Positions 20,940 to 33,445 of a DNA stretch of 37,691 nt are shown piece after piece; positions within the stretch are counted from its first letter, which is position 1; each line of letters starts with the position of its first letter. Origin of the DNA: Pigoraptor vietnamica. Its lineage: Eukaryota > Opisthokonta > Filasterea. The notes under the pieces were generated by a model. It saw only the letters and a program-made list of their open reading frames with translations, had not been told where the DNA came from and did not search any database. Location of the stretch: the NCBI GenBank assembly GCA_943704525.1, contig CALSCQ010002543.1:1-37691 (forward strand), in the 5' to 3' direction. The position numbers and the translations under genes are program-made.

Positions 20940-22235
20940 TCAGTACGGCCGCCCACTGCCACTTGGCCGCGTGAGAATGGCCACAGAGATAAGCGAGCCG
21001 ATCCTGAAGCGGAGCTCCCCGAGCGTCTTGGCGTCGTCGTCTGACCGGCGTCCCGTCACAGTCCGACCCAACTCACGCAAGACCTGTCGTCCCCCCCTCT
21101 CCGTCACGACCTCCGAGAACTCGAGCGTTACGCCGCGCCGACGCGCCGCTTCGTGGACTTCCCTGACGAGCGAGCTGAGTTCGCGCAGCGTCGCGTCCTT
21201 CCTGCTCACCGGCCGTCGGATTTGTGCCGAACCCCAGTCAACAAGTGCGAACAACTCACACTCACGACCCGCCCACAACACATTTACATCGCACTCACGA
21301 GTAGAGATACACTCTGTTCGCCCTTTCACTCACAAGAAACACGCCATGCGCGCGCCCACGCACGCATACGTTCACGCGCACACGACTCACCATGTGTGAA
21401 TTTGGAGCTCATCCTCGATCGGAAGTCGGTTGCGAACGAACGCCTCAGGCCTACGACAACCCCATATCAATAACAACGGTCTCGCTTGTCCCCAGAAACC
21501 ACACAAGGTCACACGCAGCGTGCATGAGAGCGTCCACCGACCATGCATGATCACATTTCCACAACAAAGACGACGACATTCCACGGTAACGAGTGGGGCG
21601 AAAAGACATAGAACGCACCATATGAACGCACATCCACAAAAATTAAACGTCCAACTGATCCCCATATCAATAACAACGGTCTATAGACCGCTTGTCCCCC
21701 GATAGAAACCACACCAGGGCACACGTGGCGTGCATCCACAGCACTGGCGATTCCACGATAACGAGTGAGGGCGAGCAGACCTAGAACGCACCATATGAAC
21801 GCACATCCACATCGACAAAAAATAAACGTCCAACTGACCCCACGGAGCAGACACAGAACGCACCTGTGGTGGCCGTTCACTCGGCAAAAGACGCGCAGGA
21901 GGAAAGGACATGTCTGCAGAGCAAAGTTGCACATTAAATAAAAAAAGGATTACAGTGCGCAATAGAACCTGCAATTCGCACACAAGACATTGCCACGCTA
22001 TCGTTTTCGTGTGAACCCAACGCCAGAGGCATGGATCCTGCTTCGCTCGTCACACTCGAGCAACCTCAAGCAAGTCTCTAGCGTCCACAACACACGGTTG
22101 ACTGCGCGCCCTCACCTTCTCCCGCACCACCTTTCCATCGTTTTTCTTCTCCGCTTCCCGCGTGGCCTCTGTCTCTCGCACCTCCCCGCGCACCTCCCCG
22201 CGCACCTCACGCGGACTGTGTTGCTCGTCCGCCAT
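20940..22235 (-). CDS. SAP18: SAP18 (Sin3-associated polypeptide 18 / ASAP complex subunit)
   Basis: Four exons, 22235-22116, 21913-21864, 21450-21391 and 21201-20940, join in phase to 163 residues. Family landmarks are REKTCPFLLRVF, NGHHR, ELQIHTWKDATLRELSSLV, ARRRG, GRTVTGRR, DDAKTLGELRFRIGSLISVAI and a terminal SGSGRPY. These align over the whole length with human SAP18 (REKTCPLLLRVF, ELQIYTWMDATLKELTSLV, SGRMRPY). SAP18 is a ubiquitin-fold protein of the ASAP/PSAP complexes (with RNPS1 and Acinus or Pinin) in splicing and of Sin3 corepressor complexes. The short exon 2 (50 bases) and exon 3 (60 bases) are supported by exact restoration of the family sequence across each junction. Intron 2 contains a head-to-tail duplication. 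Confidence 0.95.
21460..21840. repeat. Head-to-tail duplication (about 200 + 180 bp) in SAP18 intron 2
   Basis: Both copies start with CCCCATATCAATAACAACGG (21460 and 21660), contain GAACGCACCATATGAACGCA and end with AAACGTCCAACTGA. The second copy is about 20 bases shorter. The word AGAACGCACC, which at 21855-21864 overlaps the SAP18 exon 2 donor, also occurs once in each copy (21610 and 21783). Confidence 0.88.
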
Positions 22236-22760
22236 GGCAAGCCAAAACACCCAACTGCGACAACGGTGCAATCCAGTCACCCTTCTGCGCATATACGCAC
22301 ACGTGCTCACATCCCACGGCGCCACCCACCAAGGTAGCCCAGTGGAGACTTCCTTTCGCTCCAGAACGCGTAACTCTGGAGTTACTCAACACGTAACTCA
22401 GAAAGAATAGAGTGCACGGGCTTCTCTCTCGTTGAGCGTGGCCACCGCCACCAGCTGACTTTGTTTCCGAGTTCTCGGCTATAATAACCGAAATCTCGGC
22501 AAACTCCACTTTAAATTACCGAGATGCCGCTTGAAGTTCTCATTGGTTGCCCGTAAGCACACTGCACTCTGATTGGTTGGCTCGCATTTCTCGTACATTC
22601 CAACCCGAGTTGAAGTGGGCACACACGCAGCCCGTTCCGTTGCGCTTAAAGTCCAAGCGTGTGTGTTACAGACAAGAGTGTGCGTGTGTGTGTGCGTAAT
22701 TATAGTTCACTGCGCGCCATTTTTTGAATTCGGGTGCGTGCGCATTTTTGTGTCCGTGAG
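22236..22760. promoter_or_regulatory. Divergent promoter, SAP18 / AIP-like gene
   Basis: These 525 bases lie between opposite start codons. Visible elements are an inverted repeat GTAACTC-TG-GAGTTAC (22370-22385), the 16-mer AATAACCGAAATCTCG (22483-22498, also in the TFG promoter), and two ATTGGTTG sequences (reverse CCAAT boxes) at about 22540 and 22571. A TTATAGTT word lies at about 22698. Confidence 0.6.
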
Positions 22761-24362
22761 ATGGACGACCTCAAGGAGTTTGCGCCGGTCACTCCCGACG
22801 GCGAAGTCAGAAAGAAGGTCCTGTGCGAGGGCACCGGCCCCAAACCACTCTGCGACAAGGGTGCGAAGGTGCGCACAATGCACTCGGCAAATTACGTGCG
22901 CAGTGCGAGTCTCTGGCTTAGGCACTAGTTAACGAAAACAGTACCCGACGCAGCATTCTTGACCAACGTGTCAGTTCGCTCACACACTTTCTTCTCCACA
23001 GGCCGTCATTCACTTTGTTGCGTACCGGGACGACGGCGTGAAGGTGGACTCTAGCCGCGAGATGCGCCTGGGTCCCTTTGAGCTGCGCATGGGCAAGGAA
23101 TTCTGCGTCAAGGCGTGGGAACCCGCGGTGCGCTCGATGCGAATTGGTGAAAAGGCGCTCTTCCACTGCTCGACAACGGTGGGTTGCGAAGCGTGTGTCG
23201 TTTTGCGTTGTGTCTTTATGTGGGCAACAAGGGCGGACATGTCGGGCGTATATTCCTCTGTAATGATGTCTCACTCTCGAGTTGGTCTTGCGCCTGTTCG
23301 CAGTACGCAAGCGGATATCCGCAGCTGTCGCAGGTGCTGCGCAAGCAAGACAAGAAGAAGCGCGCGGAAGAGGAGGAGGACGACGACGACGCAGAGGAGG
23401 AAGGAGCTCACCAGGGCCACGGTCACTCGCACGCCCACGGACATGGACACTCGCACGATTCGAACGGGCACTCGCACTCCCACGGCGACGGCCACGGTCA
23501 CTCGCACGCAAACGGTGGAGGTCACGGTCACTCTCACGCGCATGAGGATCACGGCCACTCGCACGCAAACGGTGAGGGCCACGGCCACTCACACGCAAAC
23601 GGAAATGGGTGCACGACGTCGAGCGATTGCGCCGCCGAAAAGTGCGGCGACGGCGCGTGTTCCACCGGGGCTGCGTGTGCGCCCAAGCCCGCAAAGAAGA
23701 AGAAGGCGAAGCGCGTGGAGGAGGAGGAGGACGATGGCGGCCACGCGTGCTGCGGTGCGGGGATGCAGAAAATGATCAAGGAGAACGGCGACCTGCTTGC
23801 ACTGTACGGGCGGGACATGCGGTTTGAAATTGAGCTCCTGCGCGTGGACGAGGCGGGCACTTACCAGAAGGACCATTGGGAGATGTCGCTGGACGAGAAG
23901 CGCGAGGTGGCTCCTCGGCTGAAGGAGGAAGGGAACGAGCTGTACAAGCGCGGAGAGTACGCGCGCGCTGCGGAGAAATACGGCATCGCCATTGCCTACT
24001 GCGAGCAAGTGCTTGTGGAGCGGCGCCCGGGGGACTCGCACCCGCTCGACGCCGTTCTCTCGGCGTGCCAGCTGAACTACGCCGCGTGCAAGGGCCGGCT
24101 GGAGGAGTGGGAGGAGGTCATCAAGCACACGACGGCAATTCTAGAGAAGGATCCAAAGAACATCAAGGCGCTGTTCCGGCGGGGTCAGGCGCACGCGCGG
24201 CGGGGGCGTGACCTCGAGCTGGCCGAAAAGGACCTGTCGCTCGTCGAGTCACTCGATCCGGACAACGCGGACGCGAAGAAGGAGCTGCGCCTTGTCAAGA
24301 CAAAGATGAGTGCCGCGGAAAAGAAGGAGAAGGCGATGTTTGGCGGAATGTTCGCGCGATGA
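22761..24362 (+). CDS. AIP/XAP2-like FKBP-TPR co-chaperone with His-rich insert
   Basis: Exons 22761-22868, 23002-23178 and 23304-24362 give 447 residues. The first 115 residues are a degenerate FKBP-type domain (VIHFVAYRDDG, VKAWEPAVRSMRIGEKALFHC). The C-terminal part matches animal AIP: HACCGAGMQ, DEAGTYQKDHWEM, EGNELYKRGEYARAAEKYGIAI, QLNYAACKGRLEEW, NIKALFRRGQAHA and a final MFGGMFAR. It contains three TPR-type repeats. AIP binds Hsp90/Hsp70 C-terminal peptides and client receptors in the cytosol. Residues about 130-194 are an inserted run of 24 histidines in units such as GHGHSHANG, after a poly-Glu/Asp stretch. A cluster of Cys (CTTSSDCAAEKCGDGAC) and a poly-Lys stretch follow. The insert suggests Ni or Zn binding, which is inferred. 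The FKBP active site looks incomplete, as in AIP. Confidence 0.9.
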
Positions 24363-24689
24363 GACGGCAGCGTTGTTGGTACTCGCTATTGCGTGGGAGG
24401 AAGGGATGAGGAACGCTTTGCGTGGTCGGTGCGTGCGTGCGTGCGTGTGCGTGTGCGTGTGCGTGCGTGCAAGTTCGTCACGGTGTGAAACCGTGGGAAT
24501 GACGTGAACTCAGCCAAAACAGTACACTTCGCGCCTGAGTCAATTGAAAGGTCACATGCGCAAACACGCACTCAGCGCGCGCGAGGAAAAGCGCGCGCGA
24601 CACAGACTTGTGCGGCCCAACCAGGCACGCAATACAGCCACACATAAGCCAGCCACGTGCACCGACACCCCTTGTTTCTCACACTCTTT
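24363..24689. other. Convergent intergenic region, AIP-like / methyltransferase-like
   Basis: This 327-base gap contains a short GTGC-rich tract at 24430-24472. No gene was recognised. Confidence 0.6.
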
Positions 24690-25703
24690 TCATTGGAGGC
24701 GCGCGCGATCGCCAGCGTCCGCAGGAGCACCCACAAATGACGTCAACACGACGGCGGGAAGGGGCCTCGATTCCGAGTACGTCCACTCAAAGCGCTTATG
24801 CGGGTCCGCACGCGCCGCAATGGCGCGCAGCTCTGCCTCGCTATGCGTCCGGAGGCACGAAACGACGCCGTCAAAGGTCACGACGAGCGGGATGATGGGG
24901 ACAAGGTAGGTGAACACAAAGCGCGACAGGGACAGCGGGCGCAGGAACGGCGTGGCGACAAGCACGAGCAACGGCAGCAGGAAGACGGACGCCAAGACGC
25001 TCGCGAGTGCGCGCCGCTGCAGTTCAAACAAGCCGATCCCGCTTCCCTTGCGAACGGCGTCGGCGAGAATTCGCTCGAGAAGGGGCGGCTGGAAATGGTG
25101 GGCCGAGAGGAACATTGTGCGGAAGCCGCGAAAGTGGGAGGGACAGTCGGTCGCGTCGACGGGACTCCGTTCGAAGGAGAGCCGCGGACGTCCACGTGCA
25201 GAAGCGCGGAAGGCGCTCTCGTTGGGAAAGAGGTCCGTGAGCACGAACGACACACCCGGCATGGCATCATGCAAGGCGGGAATGGGCCCTCCGCCGCCGC
25301 TGCATAGGTCTATCACGGACGACTCGCGCACGCGTGCGAGCGACTTCGAGAGAACGGGGACGACATCTGCGCACGGAGGGCGCGAATTCCGCGCGAGGCC
25401 GATCAGAGCGAAGGGGTTGTTCGTCCAGAGGTAGTGGAGAATGTCGGTCACGTGGTCGCGAAGGAAGCGCGGGAAGAACGGCTGCTCCTGTTAATCGGGC
25501 GCAAGGGTACAAAACACAGAGTGTGAGCGTGAGATGCGGCGCGTCCCCTGAATTGTCAAAACCAAAGGGTTGAAAGCGGGCCGTGCCATCATTTCCACTC
25601 ATCTCCTTACTCCTAGGCAACTGCAACCCCCAACACAAGCACACTCGCAACTCTGCGTGCAGCAGCCACCCACGTGCAGCTCAATGAGGTGAAGTCGCGG
25701 CAT
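24690..25703 (-). CDS. Class I SAM methyltransferase-like protein with C-terminal membrane segments
   Basis: Two exons, 25703-25674 and 25487-24690, give 275 residues. The N-terminus (MPRLHLIELHEQPFFPRFLRD) agrees with a family I know mainly from bacteria, where it reads like RLHLFEFEDQPWFP. The split codon boundary supports the 30-base first exon. VIDLCSGGGGP at 68-78 is the SAM-binding glycine motif. FLSAHHFQP, GIGLFELQRR and VVTFDGVVSCLRT are further family landmarks. Two hydrophobic stretches (about 170-215: ASVFLLPLLVLVATPFL and FTYLVPIIPLVV) predict membrane attachment. The substrate is unknown. A bacterial origin by transfer is possible, but the gene has an intron and host-like codon use, so any transfer would be old. 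Confidence 0.76.
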
Positions 25704-25920
25704 TCTCCTCCGAGGGAAAGGGAACACAGGCGACCACCTTTTGTTACTCTTTTTTGACTGCAACTCTCAGCCGTGCGACGAACGCTTCCCACGGCGGCCA
25801 AGAGGTCCCGTCGGCACCTGACCCTCACCTTGGATGTTACCTAACCCTCACCTTCCCTGAATCGAATGTTACCCGACCCAATCGCCGCAACCGGCTTTTC
25901 CAGCACGTCGCTTCTTTTCA

Positions 25921-26205
25921 TGTGTGCACACGAGCCTGTGTATCTGTGTGTGTGTGTGTGCACGCGTCTGTGTACGTGCGTGCGTGTGTACGTGTGTGTG
26001 TGTGTGTGTGCGTGTGTGTGTGTGTGTGTGTGTGCGTGTGTGTAATGTGTGTGTGTGCGTGCGTGCGTGTGTGTGTGTGTGTGTGTGTATGAGCGTGTGT
26101 GTGTGAGTGCGTGTGTGGGTGCGTGTGTGTGTATGAGCGTGTGTGTGTTCGTGTATGAACGTGTGTGTGTGTGTGTGTTTGTGTGTGTGCGTGTTTGTGT
26201 GTGTG

Positions 26206-26250
<45 letters not shown>
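25921..26250. repeat. 330-base TG microsatellite
   Basis: TG dinucleotides with CG, TATG and TTTG interruptions run almost unbroken. It ends at a TGTGTAG that could serve as a splice acceptor for the following 80 bases. Confidence 0.95.
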
Positions 26251-26252
<2 letters not shown>

Positions 26253-26330
26253 GCGCAGATCATCTGGAATGACGAGGTCACCTCGCGCAGCGAAGTGTAC
26301 GCGACAAGCGGATGCACTGGATGCCGGGTG
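26251..26330 (+). other. Orphan exon-like segment
   Basis: The segment runs from after TGTGTAG to GATGCCGG followed by GTGAGTGC, a good donor. One frame is open and has mostly G or C at third positions (AQIIWNDEVTSRSEVYATSG, then CTGCR). I recognise no family and cannot assign neighbouring exons, so it may be chance or a gene relic. Confidence 0.25.
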
Positions 26331-27241
26331 AGTGCTCTAGTTGGTCGCCAAAGGGAGGTCGTGTGTTGTGTTGGGTGAAGTAATTCAATAATGCATTGTG
26401 CGATGCGTTGCGCGCACTGGTGCGTTATGGTTGTGTTTGCAAAATGTGTTCGATGTACGCTCCTGGGGGAACGAGACATGCACGGTGCGGCCCGCTATAT
26501 TGGATGCTGCAGGTGTCGGTGAGCCGAACGCGTCGACAACTGGAGTCGATTGAGCAACAGCGAGCCGGCGCCGCCAGCCGAGAGTCTCGGCACGTCGGCC
26601 TCATGCCAGTGTCGCGAGTGCTGCGGCATATGTGCAAGAGATGTTCAGGCAGCCGGCCTCGTGCACGCTGCCAAGTGCGCTGACAGTTCATGTCGGTGCG
26701 GCCGGGTACGTCAGTCAACACGCGGCCGCGGAAAGACAACTCCATCCGGCAGAGTCGTCTGGAGCACGTTCAGAGCACGCAACACCAACTGTCCGAGTCA
26801 GCAAGGCGCCACGGTACTGGCAGCAAACGGCGTCAGTCATGCTCGCCTTGAGCGGCTTGGGCTCGCCGGGCGCCGGGCCCGGCGCAGTGATGAGGCCGCC
26901 GCCTCTGAGTTACTGCTGAAACGCGCTGCCGTGTCCGTACTGGAGGCTGACTGATAACTCACTGAGTGGGCTGATTACGTGCCCGGCGGCGATCTGATTC
27001 AGTCCTGGAGTGCCCGGCTGGCACAGTCCGGCATGGGCACGGCTTCACTCGGACGCGAGCCGTCAGCAGTCGGCCGGCTGCAGTCCACTGCCTGATGAGT
27101 TTGTCTTTTGTTTGTCCGGGATTACAGTGGCCGGTGCGGAATTGCCTGGCGGAATGCAGGCCTCACCTTGCCAGTTTTGTTACTATTCTGTAACAAGTGT
27201 TCACGCGGCGTTAACATTTTGTCTGAGCACACAACTGTTTA

Positions 27242-27319
27242 ACACACACACACACATACGCACACACACATACGCACACACACACGCACATACACGCACG
27301 CACACACACACACACACAC
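27242..27319. repeat. CA microsatellite upstream of the 27404 gene
   Basis: CA dinucleotides with ATACGCA interruptions lie about 85-160 bases before the ATG at 27404. Confidence 0.9.
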
Positions 27320-27357
27320 TTCGGCCGCGCATCGGTGTAACATCAAGCCCCCATCAG

Positions 27358-27365
27358 TATTTAAG
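27358..27365 (+). promoter_or_regulatory. Candidate TATA-like element TATTTAAG
   Basis: TATTTAAG ends 38 bases before the ATG at 27404 and is the only TATA-like word near that start. Function is inferred. Confidence 0.3.
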
Positions 27366-27403
27366 CCGATAAGATCGGTCTCTGTCGCCGGCTACGGTGG
27401 AAA

Positions 27404-28084
27404 ATGGCCGCAATCTTTTTGCGCATCGCGCGCGTCGCGGCGAGTCCGTTGCGGGGCGCGCCAAGGCCGGCTCTCGCGTTCGCACGCGGCTTGGCGGGCG
27501 TAACAAACTCTCCAGGTAAAAGGGTCCCGACAGAACTCGACGCTCTTGATGGCGTGACCGCCCTTCCCCTGACGCTCGAGCAGAAGCGTACCGTCGTATT
27601 CATGGCGGGAACGGACTCGCGGATCTTGCGTCGCGCGTCCCAGGCGGCACGGGTGTGTCTGGTACGGCCCCAGTCTCCCGACGCCATCGACGACTTCGTC
27701 GGCGTGCTGGCCTTTGCGGAGCGTGCGCCCCTCGAGCATGGTGTCGCAGCGCGCGCGCACTTGACGGATGGCACGTTCATCGGCAGCATCTACGCCGCAA
27801 TGTACAGGGCCAACAGGGCGCTCTTCGACGCAGCCGTCGACCGCAGCACGGATACCATCCGCGCGAATGCCATTGGCCACATTCCGTGGGAAGACTTTGT
27901 GCCACTGCGTCACGACGACGTGCAGAAAGTGCACGAGCGCGTGGCGGGTAGCGCTCAAGCCACGCATGTCGCATCGGACGTCCAGTACCTTGTCGATCGC
28001 CGCTGGCTCATTGAGCGCGACGGCGAGTACTATCCCGTGCGGTTTTTTGACATTGCGATGCATGTTCTCCTGCACCGTCTGTGA
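27404..28084 (+). CDS. Unrecognised intronless protein, probable mitochondrial presequence
   Basis: A single open frame of 226 residues ends with TGA at 28082-28084. I do not recognise the family. The first 30 residues (MAAIFLRIARVAASPLRGAP and on to FARGLA) are rich in Arg, Ala and hydrophobic residues without acidic ones, as in a mitochondrial targeting peptide. The rest looks like a soluble folded domain with no low complexity: SPDAIDDFVGVLAFAER, FIGSIYAAMYRANRALFDAAV and VQYLVDRRWLIERDGEYYPV. Third positions are GC-rich, as in neighbouring real genes. The ATG has a purine at -3 (GAAAATGG). A polyadenylation-type AATAAA follows 65 bases after the stop. It could be a lineage-specific protein or a diverged member of a family I cannot place by eye. 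Confidence 0.6.
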   Translation: MAAIFLRIARVAASPLRGAPRPALAFARGLAGVTNSPGKRVPTELDALDGVTALPLTLEQKRTVVFMAGTDSRILRRASQAARVCLVRPQSPDAIDDFVGVLAFAERAPLEHGVAARAHLTDGTFIGSIYAAMYRANRALFDAAVDRSTDTIRANAIGHIPWEDFVPLRHDDVQKVHERVAGSAQATHVASDVQYLVDRRWLIERDGEYYPVRFFDIAMHVLLHRL

Positions 28085-28148
28085 GTGCAGATACTCACTC
28101 GCCCGTATGCCCGGGACGTTGCGCTCCCCTTGAGTGAAACACAAAGCC

Positions 28149-28154
28149 AATAAA
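28149..28154 (+). terminator. AATAAA polyadenylation-type signal
   Basis: AATAAA lies 65 bases after the stop of the 27404-28084 gene. It is the clearest such signal seen downstream of a gene in this window. Confidence 0.45.
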
Positions 28155-28793
28155 TGTCGTGTGAGTGCAGCGAACGCGTCGATTATTCTGCCACCTCTGC
28201 CGTGCAAACCGTGCACTCGGCCGCAGTTCACCGAGAGCAGTAGTTGGCGCCGAGTCGCCGATGTCTCGGAAGCGCTGCCTGAACGGCAACGCGACGTGCC
28301 TGAGGCAGTTCTCGGCCTCTCAATTGGGAGGCTGACATTTGGTGGCCAGTCGTTGTCCTGCGGTTCGTATTCACTGTGCAGTGCGAAGTCGCAGTCGGTG
28401 ACTGTGGGTATTAACAGATGGCGTTGGCCGTTTCATGATGAAGTGTAGACTGGGTGAGGTCGTCCAGTCGAGCATTTCAGTATTGCCTATGTAACAGCTC
28501 TCTTGACTAATGACCGATTGACAGTCGTTGTCCTGGTCGTGTAGGTCCGGCCGTATCGGCCTACCCGCCCAACACCGTGAAATTAAAGGGCGACGGTCGC
28601 ATTTGCTCAGTCTCAATATTTCGCCTCAGTCTTCGATTGTACCCTGCCCGACGGAGACTTCAGTTTGTGTGTGTGTTTGCGGCTCGGTTGAACTGAACGA
28701 ATGTACTTCGGTCGTTTACTGTGCCCACTCTGTCTGCGCATATATATCGCCAAGGACTCCAAATGAAATGGCAGCCGAGATGGACGACCTTTA
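28155..28793. other. Convergent intergenic region before WDR3
   Basis: About 640 bases with no recognised gene or RNA. It has the same CAGT/CCGGC-rich word use as the blocks at 14110-14360 and 26500-27130. Confidence 0.5.
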
Positions 28794-32678
<3,885 letters not shown>

Positions 32679-33445
32679 CTTCGCAGAGGAGTCGCACGCA
32701 CAGCGCGCTTCGACACTGGCGGCGAATCAGGCGCGATAATGAGAGTGCGTATTTGTGCCAATCGTCGTGAGAGGGCAAGTGGCCACTGAGGCCGTTGCGA
32801 ACGTAAGTGGCCGGCAAATCAAAGTCACGCCGGCGGCAGAGTCGACGAAGACACAGTCACACTGCTTCCCTTCCTTCCTCAAACGAGAGACCGACAGCAA
32901 AGTAAGGGAAGAGGGAATCGAATGTGTTCAAGCGATGCCTGCGATTGGGATCGCAAGTCAGCACAGCACGTGCCGGCGACCAACACGTGCAACCCGTAAC
33001 ACCCACCACACCTCAACCCTCACCTCTGATTACACAGCATCCCATTCCTAACCCTCACCACAACACGAGTATTACTCGCACGTGTAACACCCACCCCTCC
33101 CCACACAAGCCATCTGAAACAGATAACCCCCACCACTGCCCCCACTCGCCCTGTGCGTCACTCGCGCGGTGACGTCAGTCGACTGGAAACCGCCAACCGA
33201 GTGACCGCGCTTGTCCCAAGGCGCATCTACCCTCGCGTCGTCTTTTTCTCTCCCACATCCACTGATCTCTCTACGACTGTGCACGTATGCCACTGCATTA
33301 GCGCGCGTCTTCGGTGGCATCTTTTTCTTTTTTCGTGTCTTTCTATTGGAAAGCAGCAGTGACTGTCCCTCTGTGGAGTTATCACAGCGAGTGGATCGTC
33401 TGCCCATCATCCTTCTTGCTCTTCAGCAAATCGCGAAAGGCACAA
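32679..33445. promoter_or_regulatory. Divergent promoter, WDR3 / taxilin
   Basis: These 767 bases separate opposite start codons. Around 32990-33130 there are many CCCTCAC and AACACCCACC words, giving a strand-asymmetric C-rich stretch. No TATA box or known motif set was recognised. Confidence 0.55.

Larger units (their letters stand above)
25704..27403. other. 1.7-kb region without a supported gene
   Basis: This holds the methyltransferase-like promoter side, a degenerate direct repeat of ACCCTCACCTT words (25816-25874), a long TG microsatellite (25921-26250), an exon-like segment at 26251-26330, and a CAGT/CCGGC-rich block (about 26500-27130). CA repeats at 27242-27319 precede the next gene. 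No protein family was recognised in any frame. Confidence 0.5.
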
